Below are positions 21,746 through 34,305 of a DNA stretch of 64,000 nt, in pieces. The notes beneath the pieces are model-generated. The model saw nothing but the letters and a program-made list of their open reading frames with translations. It ran no database searches and was not told the origin of the DNA. Source of the stretch: Tubulanus polymorphus (Eukaryota; Nemertea; Palaeonemertea; Tubulaniformes; Tubulanidae). Numbering within the stretch: the stretch's first letter is position 1; each line of letters begins with the position of its first letter. The DNA lies in the NCBI RefSeq assembly GCF_964204645.1, contig NC_134029.1:15697450-15761449 (forward strand), given 5' to 3'. A program made the position numbers and the translations under genes.

Positions 21746-22740
21746 GGTACCGTTAATGGAAAGATGCATGCGGTGCCTTGTTGGTACAGGGTATCCCCGC
21801 GAGACAAAAAGGGTTATTATTCATAGTGAAAATAAAGAAATTCCGAGTTATTGGAAAAATCCCCAATTCCACGTTTCCAGAAATGACAACACCGCTTAAA
21901 GACCTACTCGGACTTTTGAAAAAGTTCTTCCAATGCTCGATCTTCCCATTTAAAACATAAAAATCCTGAAGCTCCAGTACTTTCCATTGATATCATTGTA
22001 CCGTATGTGCCTTTTCTTGAAAGGGTTTAAGTCCCACTTCACTAATTTTTAAGTACAATAGTAAAATAAAATATAACTGCAAAGCAGCGATAACGGGTTT
22101 TCTGACTAGTTGGTTGAAATATCGTACTTTGATTTGGTCGAAATCAATCTTAAATCAGTAGATAAATGACAGTTTTCTATACGAGCGCCATCGAGGGACC
22201 AGCACTAATAGCGGATAGAGATTAATGCGCTTCGCGAAATACAAAGAACTCTATGTACCAAGTACATTAAAGTTAAGTCAAAATAGGATAACGAAGATGT
22301 AGTAATAGATATCATGAGCTACAATTTCTCAATTTTCGAATTGATTGGTGGTAAAAATCGGTCAAAGTGTCATCAACATTTCCCATTCAAAACCTCTGCA
22401 AAAGTGCTGATTTTGCCGAACTGGACACATGTCGGCAATCTTGATTCTGATCTGTCTGTAGATTAAGGTTATAAACATACATAACAAACAATTAAGATCA
22501 TACATAAAAGCGTAACGAAAACTTCCCAAAAAGGCTAATAAAACTCTATTTGTTTTGAAATAGTGATCATAGAACAGATTAATAGGATGTTCAAACATGT
22601 TCAATAAATATGTCCAACCATAATTCGACAGTTGATGAGTAGGCTCTATCGAGATATATTTGCAATTATATCCATGAAACGACTTAAGATCCTTCATGCA
22701 ACTAAGTTGAATAAATATAAGCTCCGTAAAATGGCAAGGA
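21746..22740. other. Intronic DNA right of the hAT element
   Basis: No gene is recognisable. A dispersed hairpin repeat copy lies at 22067-22115. Confidence 0.5.
22067..22115 (+). repeat. Dispersed hairpin repeat core, copy 2
   Basis: Shares ATATAACTGCAAAGCAGCG then ATAACGGGTTTTCTG with copies at 8098 and 31881; in all three the GCAGCGATAA core is kept. Confidence 0.5.
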
Positions 22741-22800
22741 GCGGTCTAGTGGCGGGGTTTCGTAACGTGGCCATTAGGTTCGAATCCCTTCCGGGGAGGA
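22741..22800 (+). repeat. tRNA-like SINE head
   Basis: An A-box-like TAGTGGCGGGG (22748-22758) is followed about 30 bp later by a perfect B box GGTTCGAATCC (22778-22788), the internal RNA polymerase III promoter layout. A clean cloverleaf acceptor stem is not evident, so a tRNA-derived SINE is more likely than a tRNA gene. The body may run to about 22920; I could not place the 3' end. Confidence 0.5.
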
Positions 22801-23825
22801 TTGTTTTGACGAATTATCAAACAAAATAAAATCGGCCTTTATAGGACGCTTAGCCTATTAGACGTGAATGTGGTTATAGGCAAAGCTAAGACAAATGATT
22901 TTCAACGGGCCGAAAGGCATGAAGCCACACGAAATCTTGTTTGAACAGTTTCCTGGTTTTAAAACCTGGTAGTGAAACAAATTGAGTCGTATATCTAGTT
23001 ATATTTGGGTAGATATGCATCACCCAAATACATAAACAGGGTAGGAAGATTAACTATATACCTACGTCAATGATACCGACTTGTAAATCAAGTGAAATTT
23101 GTTTGAAATGTTTTCCAACTACATTTTTCACTGTTGTGGGTGAACTTGTATCCGGGTCAGCAGGCTGGATCGGTTACTTTTTTCATTTCCCTTTTACAGT
23201 TTGCGGGATCAAATAGACTCCATTATAGTCGGTATCGGCATTTTCTTCGATACATTCGAAGATTGATTTCACTTTTCCCGATTGGATATACTCGGAGCAA
23301 TCGTTTTTTTTTTAATGTTGCAGAGACCAAGCTCGAGGTCGTCGGGTGAACTCATGAATTTAGGAATTATCAATAAAGGAATGGCGAATCTTTTAGTTCG
23401 GTGTCTGTATTTTCGTCGCGAGATTAATTCGACGAATAAATTTCAAAAAAGTCTAGCCTACGCACGCAGAGCGCTATATTGATAAGAGTTTTTATTACTG
23501 ATTAGTAGTAGAGAGGATAAAGTTTTTGTTTAAGTGGATAAATCACGACGATTACGATAGGATTTTCTTTGAAACAACAGAAAACCATAATAGCGTACTG
23601 ATAAATGATGAACTTAAATTCTAATCTACTGTGGGATATGAAAAATACCGTGTTAAGTTTGTGATGAAGTCTATCTAGTACAAACAGATCGAAATCTCAA
23701 CCAATTTGTATAAGAACATTAATGAAAAGTGCATTTGCAAATTTTTTTAACATCTCACAACTCTGACTTCGTACACTTAAACCAAATTAATTTATCCCTG
23801 TAATAACAGAATTAAATAGACACAC
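22801..23825. other. Intronic DNA, no gene seen
   Basis: Possible SINE body at the left edge, otherwise nothing I recognise. Confidence 0.4.
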
Positions 23826-23830
23826 TTTAA

Positions 23831-24146
23831 GCCGGGCATAGGTCGACCTCGCGATTAGACACGATCGTCGCGTTGCGTCACAAGTGGGGGTGTAAGTCGG
23901 TTGCGATGTGATTTCCAGCGACTGTGTGCGACTAGTTGCTCCCAGTCGCAAGAGCACGTAGGTCGGTTGCGACGGTCGCAGAACGTAGAACATGTGCGAC
24001 TCATTGCAACTGTCGTCGCTGCAAGTCGCAACCCGTCGCTGGCAGTCGCAAGGTAGCGTAGGTCGGTGAGTCGTTGTGACGCGATCGTCACTGGCGGTCG
24101 CAGTGAATCGCGTCGCAGTGAGTCGGAAGGCCGATCTATGCCCGGC
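23831..24146. mobile_element. 316-bp MITE flanked by TTTAA
   Basis: Terminal inverted repeat GCCGGGCATAG(G/A)TCG at both ends, flanked by TTTAA at 23826-23830 and 24147-24151. The inside is GC-rich and made of many AGTCGCA and GGTCGGTTGCGA-like repeats on both strands. The duplication could be TTAA, pointing to a piggyBac-like source, but the superfamily is uncertain. Confidence 0.7.
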
Positions 24147-24151
24147 TTTAA

Positions 24152-25155
24152 GAATTCTTGACAACTCTGAAAACTGCGGTATTCTTGACAATGGTTTTCT
24201 CCTCATAAACTTATTTGAATGTTATATTTCTCGGCAATAAGGGTAAAACCCTTGTGTATCCTTTGATCCATTGTTTCTTTCCTTGCTTTCGTTTATATTT
24301 TTCACTCATTTATCGCCATTCGCTCTTCTGTGACAGTGGTATTATTGAGTTTCAACAGCAGTCTCAATTCATAGGCAGTGCTGCCATCTTCTAACGATAT
24401 CATAAACTATTCCGCATTCATTATCCAACTCATTCAACAGTGCCATCTTTCGTGATAAAACTTTCGAACTTTGTTCCAGCGTCAGCTTTCATATAACTTT
24501 TTGTACTGAGATTGAACCTTAGGAAAATTACGACTAATGCGCGTCAGTTGCTCGTAAGTATTTGCTTCTGCGAGCAACGACTACCGCTGAAGAACATAAT
24601 TCAAAGTTAATGTTACATTTTTCTGGGAAACTGTCACGTATAATGTCCTTTTGTGATTATTTCGGTTGAATAATGATATTTTTATGGGCAACGCTGTTGC
24701 GCTAACGACAAATTAACGGGCTTTGGCAATGTCGTTCGCTAATGAGATGGGTTGGAGAATTGACTATATATACTGGGGTTTTTGGACCGTGGGGGAGACC
24801 GCTAGAAATATTTAGATCGTTGAGATCAGTTCGTGAAATAAAAGTTATTTTGAAGACAGGAACTCGTTTATTCTTGGACGTTTGTTAACATTCTATCACT
24901 CAAGTGGAATTCAAAGATCCCGTTAGTGACACTTCTTATATTCACATTTGTTGTAATTTGCCCCTTTATTTTCATTTGTTAATAAGTGTTCTTTAATGTA
25001 ATACCCCTCTTGATTACTTAATTTGTCTCTTTGCTCTTGGAAAATATCCCATATTTCTGTTTTTGTTAGCTTGTTTAGAATGCATTTGCCGATGGACAAG
25101 TCGGCATTGTAGGATCGGAAGGAAACCATGGTTAATTGCATCATGTATTCTACAG
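24152..25155. other. Intronic DNA before EGF exon 2, possible solo LTR
   Basis: Near 24765-24850 a TATATATA box is followed by AATAAA and the segment ends ...GTTAACA near 24891, an LTR-like order. I could not find a matching left end or target duplication, so this stays a guess. Confidence 0.3.
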
Positions 25156-25275
25156 ATATCGACGAATGTTCCATGGAGCAACGTGTTTGTCAACAAAAAT
25201 GTGTTAACTCCCAGGGAAGCTACACGTGTGGATGTCAACTGGGTTTTGTAGTTTCCATTGATGGCAGATGCAAAG
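25156..25275 (+). CDS. FBN: Calcium-binding EGF exon 2 (fibrillin-like)
   Basis: A 120-bp phase 1-1 exon between TCTACAG and GTAAGA. It encodes a repeat beginning DIDEC with six cysteines in the short C-x3-C form (CQQKC) and the NSQGSYTC signature. It is 16.3 kb downstream of exon 1; the hAT element and EP fill most of the gap. Human fibrillins have one more repeat in this stretch, which may be missing here or hidden in the intron. Confidence 0.75.
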
Positions 25276-26100
25276 GTAAGACTGAACATTTACCAAAATA
25301 GACATGATAATCAGAATATTGAGAAAACATCCATTTCGGTAAATGCCTATTGTTTTCCATCATTAGATAATGTTATATCATCACAGATTTTTTACTCTTA
25401 GGTTCAGGAGAGAGGGCTTGGCGTGAGAAACGAAAACGTACGTTTTCACAAGTAGTGATTTCTGGAATACAAATTTTAATTTTAGAAATTGTAATAGTTC
25501 CTATAATACGTTCCCTGTAAAAAAAAACATAAAATGCATGCGTGGGAAACGCCAGTCTGGTAAAAGAAAAAACGCGTGCCCCCCCCCCCCCCCAATTCAT
25601 CACATAGCTGGAGAGAGCGTCATCCTGGGTTGAAGGGTGAGATACGATAATTTTTCTGTAACTACCTTATAGCCTAGATCGATGATAATTAACCCAGAAC
25701 CGTTACCAGAGGTTACGCCTGATAATGGCGGTGTTTCCCATGCCGATGATTACAGGGCTTCTCACAACAGGGATCCTGAAACATCCGACAAAAAGGAGAT
25801 TGTCGAAACCGATGATCAAAAGACTGCCTTGAAGCTTTTGAACAAGTCGTTTTCAAGAAAATTGGAACGCGAATCCATCAATCTACCAAACTTTTTGCTA
25901 CCTTTTCGGCACAAATTATTTAAATACGGAATTAATTTATTTTTCATCCCATTAATGGTGATATAAATTTAAGCGTTTACAATATGCTATACATTTTGAC
26001 GCAATGAAGGATCCCAGCAATCCTTATGCTGTACACTCCGTGGCCGAGACCTTGAATAAAGAGTAGCAAAAAAGAAAAAAGGAAGAAAGAAGGTAAAGAT
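25276..26100. other. Intronic DNA with a poly-C tract
   Basis: A run of C lies near 25579-25593. The 94-codon ORF at 25682-25966 is not recognised and lacks exon signals, so I do not call it. Confidence 0.45.
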
Positions 26101-26103
26101 AAC

Positions 26104-26148
26104 GATGATGATGATGACGACGACGCCGACGACGACGACGACGACGTA
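26104..26148. repeat. GAT/GAC trinucleotide microsatellite
   Basis: GATGATGATGATGACGACG grading into repeated GACGACGAC, a simple repeat in the intron. Confidence 0.85.
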
Positions 26149-26184
26149 GAATTGACAGAGATGAGAATTCCCCGCTGTAATTCC

Positions 26185-26340
26185 GGGCTCACCCCTTAAT
26201 GCGTGAGATGCTGATTGTCATCGTATGAGATGTGCCACATAGGGAATAGCCATTACCTTCCAAAATATAAAAGTCGTTCATGATTTCAAGATCGTTCTAA
26301 GTGCTAACACATTTAATTTCTAAAATCTTCCCGGGGTTCA
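26185..26340 (+). mobile_element. Remnant of a hAT 3' region
   Basis: Diverged copy of hAT sequence at about 21465-21630: both share TAATGCGTGAGA, ATGCTGAT, GAATAGCCATTACCTTCCA and TCTAAGTGCT. No right terminal repeat is left. Confidence 0.55.
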
Positions 26341-26887
26341 TGATAGTGGTTCATAATGGATTTACCACTTAAATTTCGTCTCAGGACAAAATTATTTCTA
26401 AAGATTTTCATATTCCATAGATAAACTTCGGTTTTTATACACAGTCCCCTGGATACCCAACAATGAATATTTTCAAGGGCACTTTGATCAGAGTTATTAA
26501 ACCGATTAACAAATCTTTAAGTAGATTTAAGTAGATTGCTTAGTAGTTTCTTACAGGAACATAGTAGATGAAATGGTTTTTGATCTATCATTACCAAGGT
26601 AGATGTTTCTGAAGGAATCTGACGTTGAAATAACTTTTCATACCACTTTCCTTATCCAAAAGCGTAGAGAAAACTTTATCTTTATCAAGGTTAGCAAGCA
26701 TATATTCTGGAACAGTCTTTTTAAATACCATTCATAGTTCCGCATGCAGTTTGCTTACAAAATCTAATATTTCATATTTATCTCGGTGGGCAGGTTAAGC
26801 CGAACATTTCAGTGGACCATTTAAGGCCGCTTCCGCCACCTACAATGCATAGACCCTAAGTAATTAAAACCTGATGGGGATGCAAAA
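26341..26887. other. Intronic DNA, nothing recognised
   Basis: No ORF, RNA or repeat that I can support. Confidence 0.4.
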
Positions 26888-27066
26888 TCTATTTGTTTTA
26901 TCTACATATATGGTTATTATGATATAATGTATCTATGACATCATTAACATCATAATCCTTAGATAAATATAAAGGTTCTAATGTAAAATGTTTTATAATA
27001 ATGTTTGTTTTATGAAATTTAATTAAATCAGATACATTTATTTTCAGATTATTATCTCTTTCTATT

Positions 27067-27230
27067 ATAAGATAAAAACCCACTATCTACAGGTGTGACA
27101 CAAACACCTGACGATGATCTCTAGGGTGAGATCGAAACGTCGTGTATTTCGTATATTTTAGATTGTTCGAATTGATGAATTTCTTGTTTTTAAATTCTTT
27201 TGATTTGTAGATAGTGGGTTTTTATCTTAT
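27067..27230 (+). mobile_element. Small Penelope-like fragment with 24-bp inverted ends
   Basis: It interrupts the polymerase fragment. ATAAGATAAAAACCCACTA plus TCTAC at 27067-27090 is inverted at 27207-27230. Inside is a hammerhead-like motif (27104-27145) typical of Penelope-like element repeats. The following TTATCCGTTCACCACGTTT also resembles the ends of such elements. Confidence 0.55.
27104..27145 (+). ncRNA. Hammerhead-ribozyme-like motif
   Basis: Stem I ACAC pairs with GTGT; the core CTGACGA (27108-27114) fits CUGANGA; stem II GATCTC/GAGATC is perfect with a 6-nt loop; then GAAAC and a GTC cleavage triplet. Stem III is nearly absent (ACGT), as in the small hammerheads of Penelope-like elements reported to act as dimers. 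One extra T (27115) between core and stem II is a departure from the consensus, so activity is uncertain. Confidence 0.5.
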
Positions 27231-27339
27231 TATCCGTTCACCACGTTTGAGTCTGGTTATCGTTCTATCTCTTTCTATTTTTCGTATTGCTTCATTGTAA
27301 CAGGAAAATTATCGATTTTCAAATGGTTTATAATGTGTT

Positions 27340-27830
27340 AAACGCGCTTCCGCTCACTGATTATCGCCTTTCATATTCCTCTCTTTGTTTTCAACTGATT
27401 ATCCCCCAGTTTGTCCTCACATTTTTATCACTTAAGTTTGTGTCTTTTGTTTATAGATTACTCTAATCTGTATTGCCCCCTGATTGCTATTGGTTACGTT
27501 ACTATTGTTTTCCAACCGTTATGTCATTACTTTAATCTGTTCCCCTTTCAACTTTTCAATCACTCACTCGGTTCTATTGTTTTGTTTTTGTATAAATATC
27601 TCGTAATATTCTCCTGTTCTAAGTACGCCTAATGATGGCTTTAGCCGAGACGTTGCGCAAATATATTTTCTCTTATTCATGTTTCTCGTTTTGGCTATAT
27701 TTATTGTGGGATTTCTCGCGTTTATTCATCATACACGGATATTGTGTTTTCTTCTCCTCTCTTTATAATGTGTTATTCAATAAGCATGTTGATTACAATC
27801 TTCAACTGGATGCATACAAGAAATAATAAA
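27340..27830 (+). mobile_element. Second Penelope-like fragment
   Basis: About 490 bp interrupting the same polymerase relic. Near 27630 it has CTAATGATGGC...GCCGAGACGTT, a decayed version of the motif at 27104-27145 with the same extra T. No reverse transcriptase coding is recognised. Confidence 0.45.
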
Positions 27831-28639
27831 CCATAGAAAACATCATCAGAATTGTGTACACTTATAACAGCGTTATTTCTAAATGGTAATTTAATATAGC
27901 ATTATGTATTTATATTATCATCTTTAAAATATAAATTATTTTCATCAATAGCTTTTGATTTGTTTGATTCATTTTATTTTGTATTATAGACATGTAAAGT
28001 CATGAATATTATTTCATAAAATAAATACCCAGATCCTTAAAAATATCGGCCCTGCAATTTTATTCTTAACATTATCATAACATATCTTCGATTTGCTGTG
28101 TGTATGTTGTTTTGAAAAAAAAAATCAAACTGATGACAACTTATCTTTGAAAATTCTAATAATTATTTTCATGATATTTCCCATAATTTCAAAACATGTT
28201 TAATTTTTTTCTAATGTTTTACCTTTGTAAAATTTAGATTCGATAACTGCTGGGCCAATATTAGATTTAAACGCTTCAATTATCTCTATACCTTTTTGAT
28301 ATCCAATAAATTGCTTTAATTTCTTACATTTTGCAGAAACGATTTTTTATTTTCTAATTTTTTTATTTAATTTTATTTCTTATCTATCATCATCATATTC
28401 TGATTTTGATTTATTTTCTGAATGTGTCATAGATTCATTATGTCTATAATTTTTAGATTTAGCTATATTAATTTTACATATTGGACAGTAGTATTTCTTA
28501 CGGTGTTGTCATACTGCAGGATGAATGATTCGCGGAATTTAAAAAAAACACAGAATTTAAAATCATATTTAGAAAGCATATAACATCTGTTTATATTATA
28601 TTTAGAAAGATATTATGCATTATAGAATTATTTCTAATT

Positions 28640-28843
28640 GCAATATTATAGGTTGAAAATTATTTTGTTGAGAGATTGTATAATTTAGTTTTCAGGCTAG
28701 AGGGTGGGATACTGATTACATTACAAAATTGTTTTTGCATAATCTTATATTCTGAAATATTATATAGATTATAATATGATAGGTTTAATATTATTTTGTT
28801 GAGAGATTGTATAATGTGGTTTCCTGGCTAGAGGGAGAGAGAA
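28640..28843 (+). repeat. Two-copy direct repeat
   Basis: TTATTTTGTTGAGAGATTGT and a CTGGCTAGAGGG-like end occur at about 28660-28712 and again about 131 bp later. The rest of 28506-29063 holds nothing I recognise. Confidence 0.6.
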
Positions 28844-29073
28844 TGAGCAAAACAATTATAATAAGTAATTGAAAATTCTGAATACATTATAAAAACGGTA
28901 TAAGAGTGGGTTAAGAATGGATTTGAAATATACTCATGAAAACTTTGATAGCGTGGAAACGCCATCTTGAAATCACACTCGATATCGGTATAAATAAAGC
29001 GGGCTTAATATGAATCGAATCACGTCGGATCTTATGTGAACGGGACTAAATTGCAATTCACTAGCATAACACC

Positions 29074-29700
29074 TAGTTTCTTCAAATCGCAGAAATGCAG
29101 AAACGTAGAAACTGTTAATTTTACGGACAATGTTAAGGATTCATAAGAGCTGCCTGTTGTCAGTAACCCGAAGCTGCATGCAAACATATTTTTACTACAG
29201 CTGCACACAAACGAATTGGACCTTCGAACTCACTCACACTGCTTCCTCGTTTACGATTTTTAGGCTCGTTGCTGAGAAAATTTTAAAAAATTTGCTAATG
29301 TCAGCGGGCTATTTATACCACAAGTGTCGTTCATTGTTTATCTGTTAATCTGTAGCTGGAAACGCTTGCAAATTGATTTAAGTGTCTATGTGAGAGAAAG
29401 AATATTTCGATTTTTCAACGAATCTTTAAAAAACCAGCAAGTGTTACATCTTCGATATGATGAGCGGTTCCTGAACTTCGCTGAAAAAGCTGAAACACTG
29501 AAACCCTGAAATAAAAACGCTGAAATTTCTGGGAATTTCCGAAAAACGCCAAAATTTCAGGGAATTCCCGAAAACGCTGAAATCGTGCTAGGTACCGACA
29601 AAACACGTTTTGAAATATTTTCCGGGCCGGTATCCGCTGCCGATTCCTGAACCGTGTCTTAGTCTCTACCTTCGGTTACGGAGACATGCGTGGACAGTAT
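29074..29700 (+). repeat. Left terminal inverted repeat of the Mutator-like element
   Basis: Contains two copies of a GGGAATT(T/C)CCGAAAA-type unit and a tail with CCTTCGGTTACGGAGACATG. The right copy has three such units, so unit number differs between the ends. Confidence 0.65.
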
Positions 29701-31112
29701 GTGTGGAGTATACTTCTAGAAGGCCACTTGTTGGACAAATTAATTCGCTTGAAATCCGAATTTTCAATTCATACAGGCAGCATAATGAGGAAAACCCATT
29801 CACAAACCGTGCAAGCCAACTTAAACACTATGCTCAATATTCCAAGAATATGGTTTACTTCTGCAAGACGCAAAAAATCTTATTTGACCGCTCATGTATA
29901 AAACATGATTATCACTCATGAGCAACTTTTCTTGTGTCAACATGTTGATGGGCGACGGACTATGGTATTCTCTGAAGGAGGTAAATTGAATTTGACAGCT
30001 AGTTATATAAATGATGCAGCTTTGGACAAAAGGGATCTAACTAAATTTCTTTTAATTCACCGTGGAATGGAATGGATTGACGCCAATGGCATGCAGTGGG
30101 CCCCTACGTGTGGGTCATTCTAATTAGCGTCAACCAATTAATCTAAATCGGGCAAACCATTCAACAATTGTGAATAATTTATTTGCTGTGGTGTGATAAT
30201 AATTAGTTTTTTTAAAAGAAATGACATACTTACTGTTTCATTAGGATATGAAGCAATTGAACCAGAACTCAAGCCCGAGTTAAGCGAACTATTGATTCTG
30301 ATATAATGTAAGAACTGATATCCTTTGTGTACTCTTGCAGAATGTGTTATGTATTATTTTAAGCTGTTAAATAATATAGTTAGACAAACGTACAATTATT
30401 GGATCTTTCTTGTTGAGTCGTTTAATTTTGTGAGTTTAGAGTTCCAGTCAATCCACAATGTGCAGTGCCTTGCCTTCATCTACATTAAAGCCAAGCCTGT
30501 GTATGGGAAAATGTCGTTCGACTCTTATAAGCCAGACAAATCAAAGCATGCAATATATTGCAGATAGTAGTCTCCAGCAAGTTGAAAGAGAAAGTAAACC
30601 AGGTTTTACCCCGTACCCTACCCGGGAACAAAAGACACTTCAAGACTCCTTCCTCCTTGTAGAAATATGGCACCCAATCGTAGCAAAGCTAAGTACAGTA
30701 TACCATGACGGTTGAACCTTTATCAACGAATTTCAATGACACCGAAAATAGAATCAAAATAATCATAAGTTCCATGCTATATGCTTAAAATTTCACGGCA
30801 GCGCGGCGGATCGCCGATCGGTCACGCTCGAGCAGCAGCAACAACATCGCGGTCGGCAACAACATTTAGTCTCCGCCCTTCTTTCACCAAATAAGGAATT
30901 CGGTTCCGCTAGCCACGTGCACTGCTTATTTACTTGAGCCGTAGATTCCCGGTACTCGACATTACCGGAGGATTAGAAACAAATGAATATTTTTTGTAAG
31001 AGAAATCAATTTTTGTATTGACATTTGAATTTTCCTGCTTAATTAATTCGATTCTTTCTGGCAGAAAATAATATTCCGATTGATGCGTTTCAACGCGTCT
31101 TCCATTTTTCTC

Positions 31113-31199
31113 CGTATCGTATCGTATCGTATCGTATCGTATCGTATCGTATCGTATCGTATCGTATCGTATCGTATCGTATCGTATCGTATCGTATCG
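31113..31199. repeat. CGTAT pentanucleotide microsatellite
   Basis: About 17 perfect CGTAT units inside the Mutator-like element. Confidence 0.95.
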
Positions 31200-31880
31200 G
31201 TTACAACCAACGGGAGGCATTATTTGCCTATTTCTAGTTTGTCTAATTAATCCGTAATAAAAAAGTTCGTAGTAATCTTCTTGTCCTTTTGTTTTCGGAT
31301 GGTGCTAATTTCTAAATTAACAACCAGGTCAAAATTCTTCAATCTTGCAAATAACCAGTCTCAGTCTGACTCAGTTTCACTTCGAAATGTCGGTTATATA
31401 GTGGTTCTGCAAAGTGGTTTAAACCATTGAATAATTCTTGATACACTAATCTAAATCGAAATAGTTTTTAGCAGTGATAAACATAGCTACGGGTAAGCCA
31501 AAGACCAAAAATTAATATTAATAACTAATTCAGTTGGAAAATTGGGTTTTTTTGGCAGAAAATTGAATTCATTATCTTAAAAGCCCAAATTTTCTATAAC
31601 CAGAAATGAATCAAACCTTAGAGTTACAGTTTCATCGTGTTTCCCCCTCCGCCAACCCTCTGGCATTATTTTTCATTTTTCCAAGTTTTATCTAAGAATT
31701 GATATGCTTTGGGCCCAAAGTACAATTTCAATTTGAAATAAAATTGATCAAAATTACTTTCCAGTTCCATGGGATTGACTACAATTAATTTTCTCTGTGT
31801 GTTCCTAGTCAATGACAATATTTTGAGTGTATTTCGTTTATACACTCAAAATACACAATACATACACAATTCACAATATC

Positions 31881-31928
31881 AAAATATAGCTGCATAGCAG
31901 CGATAACGGGTTTCTGCCTAACTGGTTC
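31881..31928 (+). repeat. Dispersed hairpin repeat core, copy 3
   Basis: ATATAGCTGCATAGCAGCG then ATAACGGGTTTCTG, as in copies at 8098 and 22067. This copy lies inside the Mutator-like element. Confidence 0.5.
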
Positions 31929-32239
31929 ATATGTTGCAATGGGAAGCGTAAAAAAGATTTCATCGAAATTATTCAAATCCGTCCATAACATAGGACTATT
32001 TCCAAGACGCGCAACCTGGGTCAACAATATGCTGGATTATGTGGATCCAAAAGGGCTACCATGTAAAAAGTACCGATGTACCAAGTCTAATCAAAATGGC
32101 TTTGAGGATACCGAAGATATGGTCCCCCGGTGGCAGTTGTATCAACTTAAACGTCGCGTGTCGAGGCAGGTGGTGGCAAAAAAAAGAAATACTTCCGGGA
32201 AAATTTTTTTGAAGACGCAAGGCATTGACTGATCAATTG

Positions 32240-34300
32240 TGTTGTTTTCATTCTTAATTTACATTTGATTTGGCAGGTCATCTTGCTTAGCAGTCCGTTT
32301 GTCAAAGCATCAAAGCAACACAGTCCAACTTGTTCATGTCTCAGATGCAGCGGGCCAGGGCGGTCATTATATTGCTAACTTATCCAAATTACACTTACAA
32401 CAGCCCAACGTTTTTCAGTGTGTAAACTTTATCATATCTGCATTATAGGACATTCAGGAATTGAATTTTAGCCATCTGAGCCCTCGGCTTGATTCGAGCA
32501 TTTTCTAAATTTCTGAAGAATGCTTTCTCTGGTTTTAAGATCCATTCAATTTCAATCAAAGTCAATTAAATTTTCATTTTATTGAAAGAAATTCTACTGA
32601 TTACAGATTTTGAACTGAATGATGTGTTGATTTATCCAAGCCAAAAAAATTACAGCAAAATCAACTGGTGATCAACGAGTTGAAGTTTTCATTTATCTTC
32701 GGATATTTGTCTACCCCCTGATGATACAAGCTTTTTGGCTACACCTTTTGAAACATCAACGCCTGATCTAATCACACCAATTAGTCAGCCACAGTTGATT
32801 TTCATGCCATCTGACCTCTTTGCACCTGTAATTAAGCAATGAAATGTAATAATTACTCGGTTATATAATATCATAGAGGAGTGAAAGAAAGTATAATAAC
32901 TGATTACTTATCCAAATATTGTAAACATGGCAACTGAAAAAATAACAATTACATAAAACGTCAAGAACTTACAGCATCTGAGACAGTTGCGCTTAAGTTA
33001 CGAGAATGACGAAAAATCTTGATTTAGAACGTACACTTGCACACTGTGGTTTAAATTTATTTCCACCAGCTGCAAGAATCGGCAAAGGAATTGAAGACCG
33101 TAGTGACCAGTTCATTCCACGAATAATAGCTGGAAAGAAAGTAATCGAAATAAATAGTCGTACACATAAATGTAAACCAGCCTCTTACTAACAACTGAGG
33201 CTTTCCACTGTCTCTATTCACTACATTTAGGGCCTATTCTAGGTGTATCCCCCCAAAAAAGCTAGGTAAAGTAGCTAGCCAACAATGATCATTGCTTCAC
33301 CGAGTACTCATTTGCTACCATATGTACTAATATTATAAAGAAATCATGTAAAACATTCCCTGGTTAACGGATTCTCACCTTAAATTACGTAAAAACTGCT
33401 GTCGTTGTCATCGATCTGAGTCGTCGAGTGAACGCGGAGGTAAAAGTCCGTATGAAAATTCCTACCATTTCTGTCCATATTACGTTGAATCGAGCCAAAA
33501 ATCTTCAGGAAATGTAGCCAACGTAAATTGATTTACGAATAGAATTAACCAATTGACTCATTTTAAGGATCATGGTTTCGTGAAATTCATTAAAGGTCCT
33601 AAAACTCGCGATGAATTTAAGCCGAAAATGATTTCAACCATCCGCCATGTTTCATTCATAAGACACTTATTACGCACCGGCTGTAGTTATCGTTCGTGGG
33701 AAATGACGGATCCGGACTAATTGTTAGGCCGATTCCGTGATTTACGGTTGACTCAAGGTCGTGCGGTAAATTTTAGGCTTTTCGGGGTGCACTTTTATCA
33801 ATGGATGACGATTCTTTGCGTTATTCTTGTCGCTGTTTAGACCCGGTAATTATGCGGGATTAATTCATAATCGATTACTATACGCAAATTCGAAATGGTC
33901 AGGCGCTGAGTTATATTTCTGACAGAATTTAAAATTACGTTTATAAGCGGTTGGTAGTCGAATCTAAGAGGAGTTACATTTTATGAAAAATTTTTGGCTG
34001 GAAGGTGGACCATAAATAATAATAATAATCAACAGGAATACAAGAGGGTTTCTGCGAAAGCAGCAGAAACCCTAAATACACGAGGTTGTTTTCGAATCGA
34101 AATGATTTGTTAGTATAGAAAATCAAATTAAATCAAGCTGTGACGAAGCGTCCGTCACTTAGATTTCATCTATTACATATTATTACTGTAATTAAGAATT
34201 TATTCAATGTTAGATCGTACCGGTATATGCACATAAAACAAAAAACACATCTAACAATCCACGCAATCAGCAATCGATCAAGTCGAACATGACGACGACC
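32240..34300. other. Interior of the Mutator-like element, no gene recognised
   Basis: Only broken frames are present. A plus-strand stretch at 33360-33720 reads with several cysteines and histidines but I cannot assign it. Confidence 0.35.
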
Positions 34301-34305
34301 TTAAG

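Larger units (their letters stand above)
26888..28505 (-). pseudogene. Decayed fragment of a Maverick-type zinc-finger/polymerase gene
   Basis: Pieces match E1 in the same order: the polymerase N-terminal block (TLEPLYLSKDYD and NDVIDTLY, 26898-27083), the preceding region (27830-28060) and the zinc-finger/linker part (28200-28500, still with the AAIEFKF-type segment and a terminal finger cysteine pair). Many stops and indels show it is older than E1 or E3. Two Penelope-like fragments are nested in it at 27067-27230 and about 27340-27830. Neither element end is present. Confidence 0.75.

Noticed and set aside
22741-22800. Functional tRNA gene
   Set aside because: A and B boxes are good but no acceptor stem or clear anticodon arm forms; a SINE head fits better.
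24600-24891. Solo LTR
   Set aside because: TATA box, AATAAA and ACA end are suggestive, but no matching start or target duplication could be fixed.
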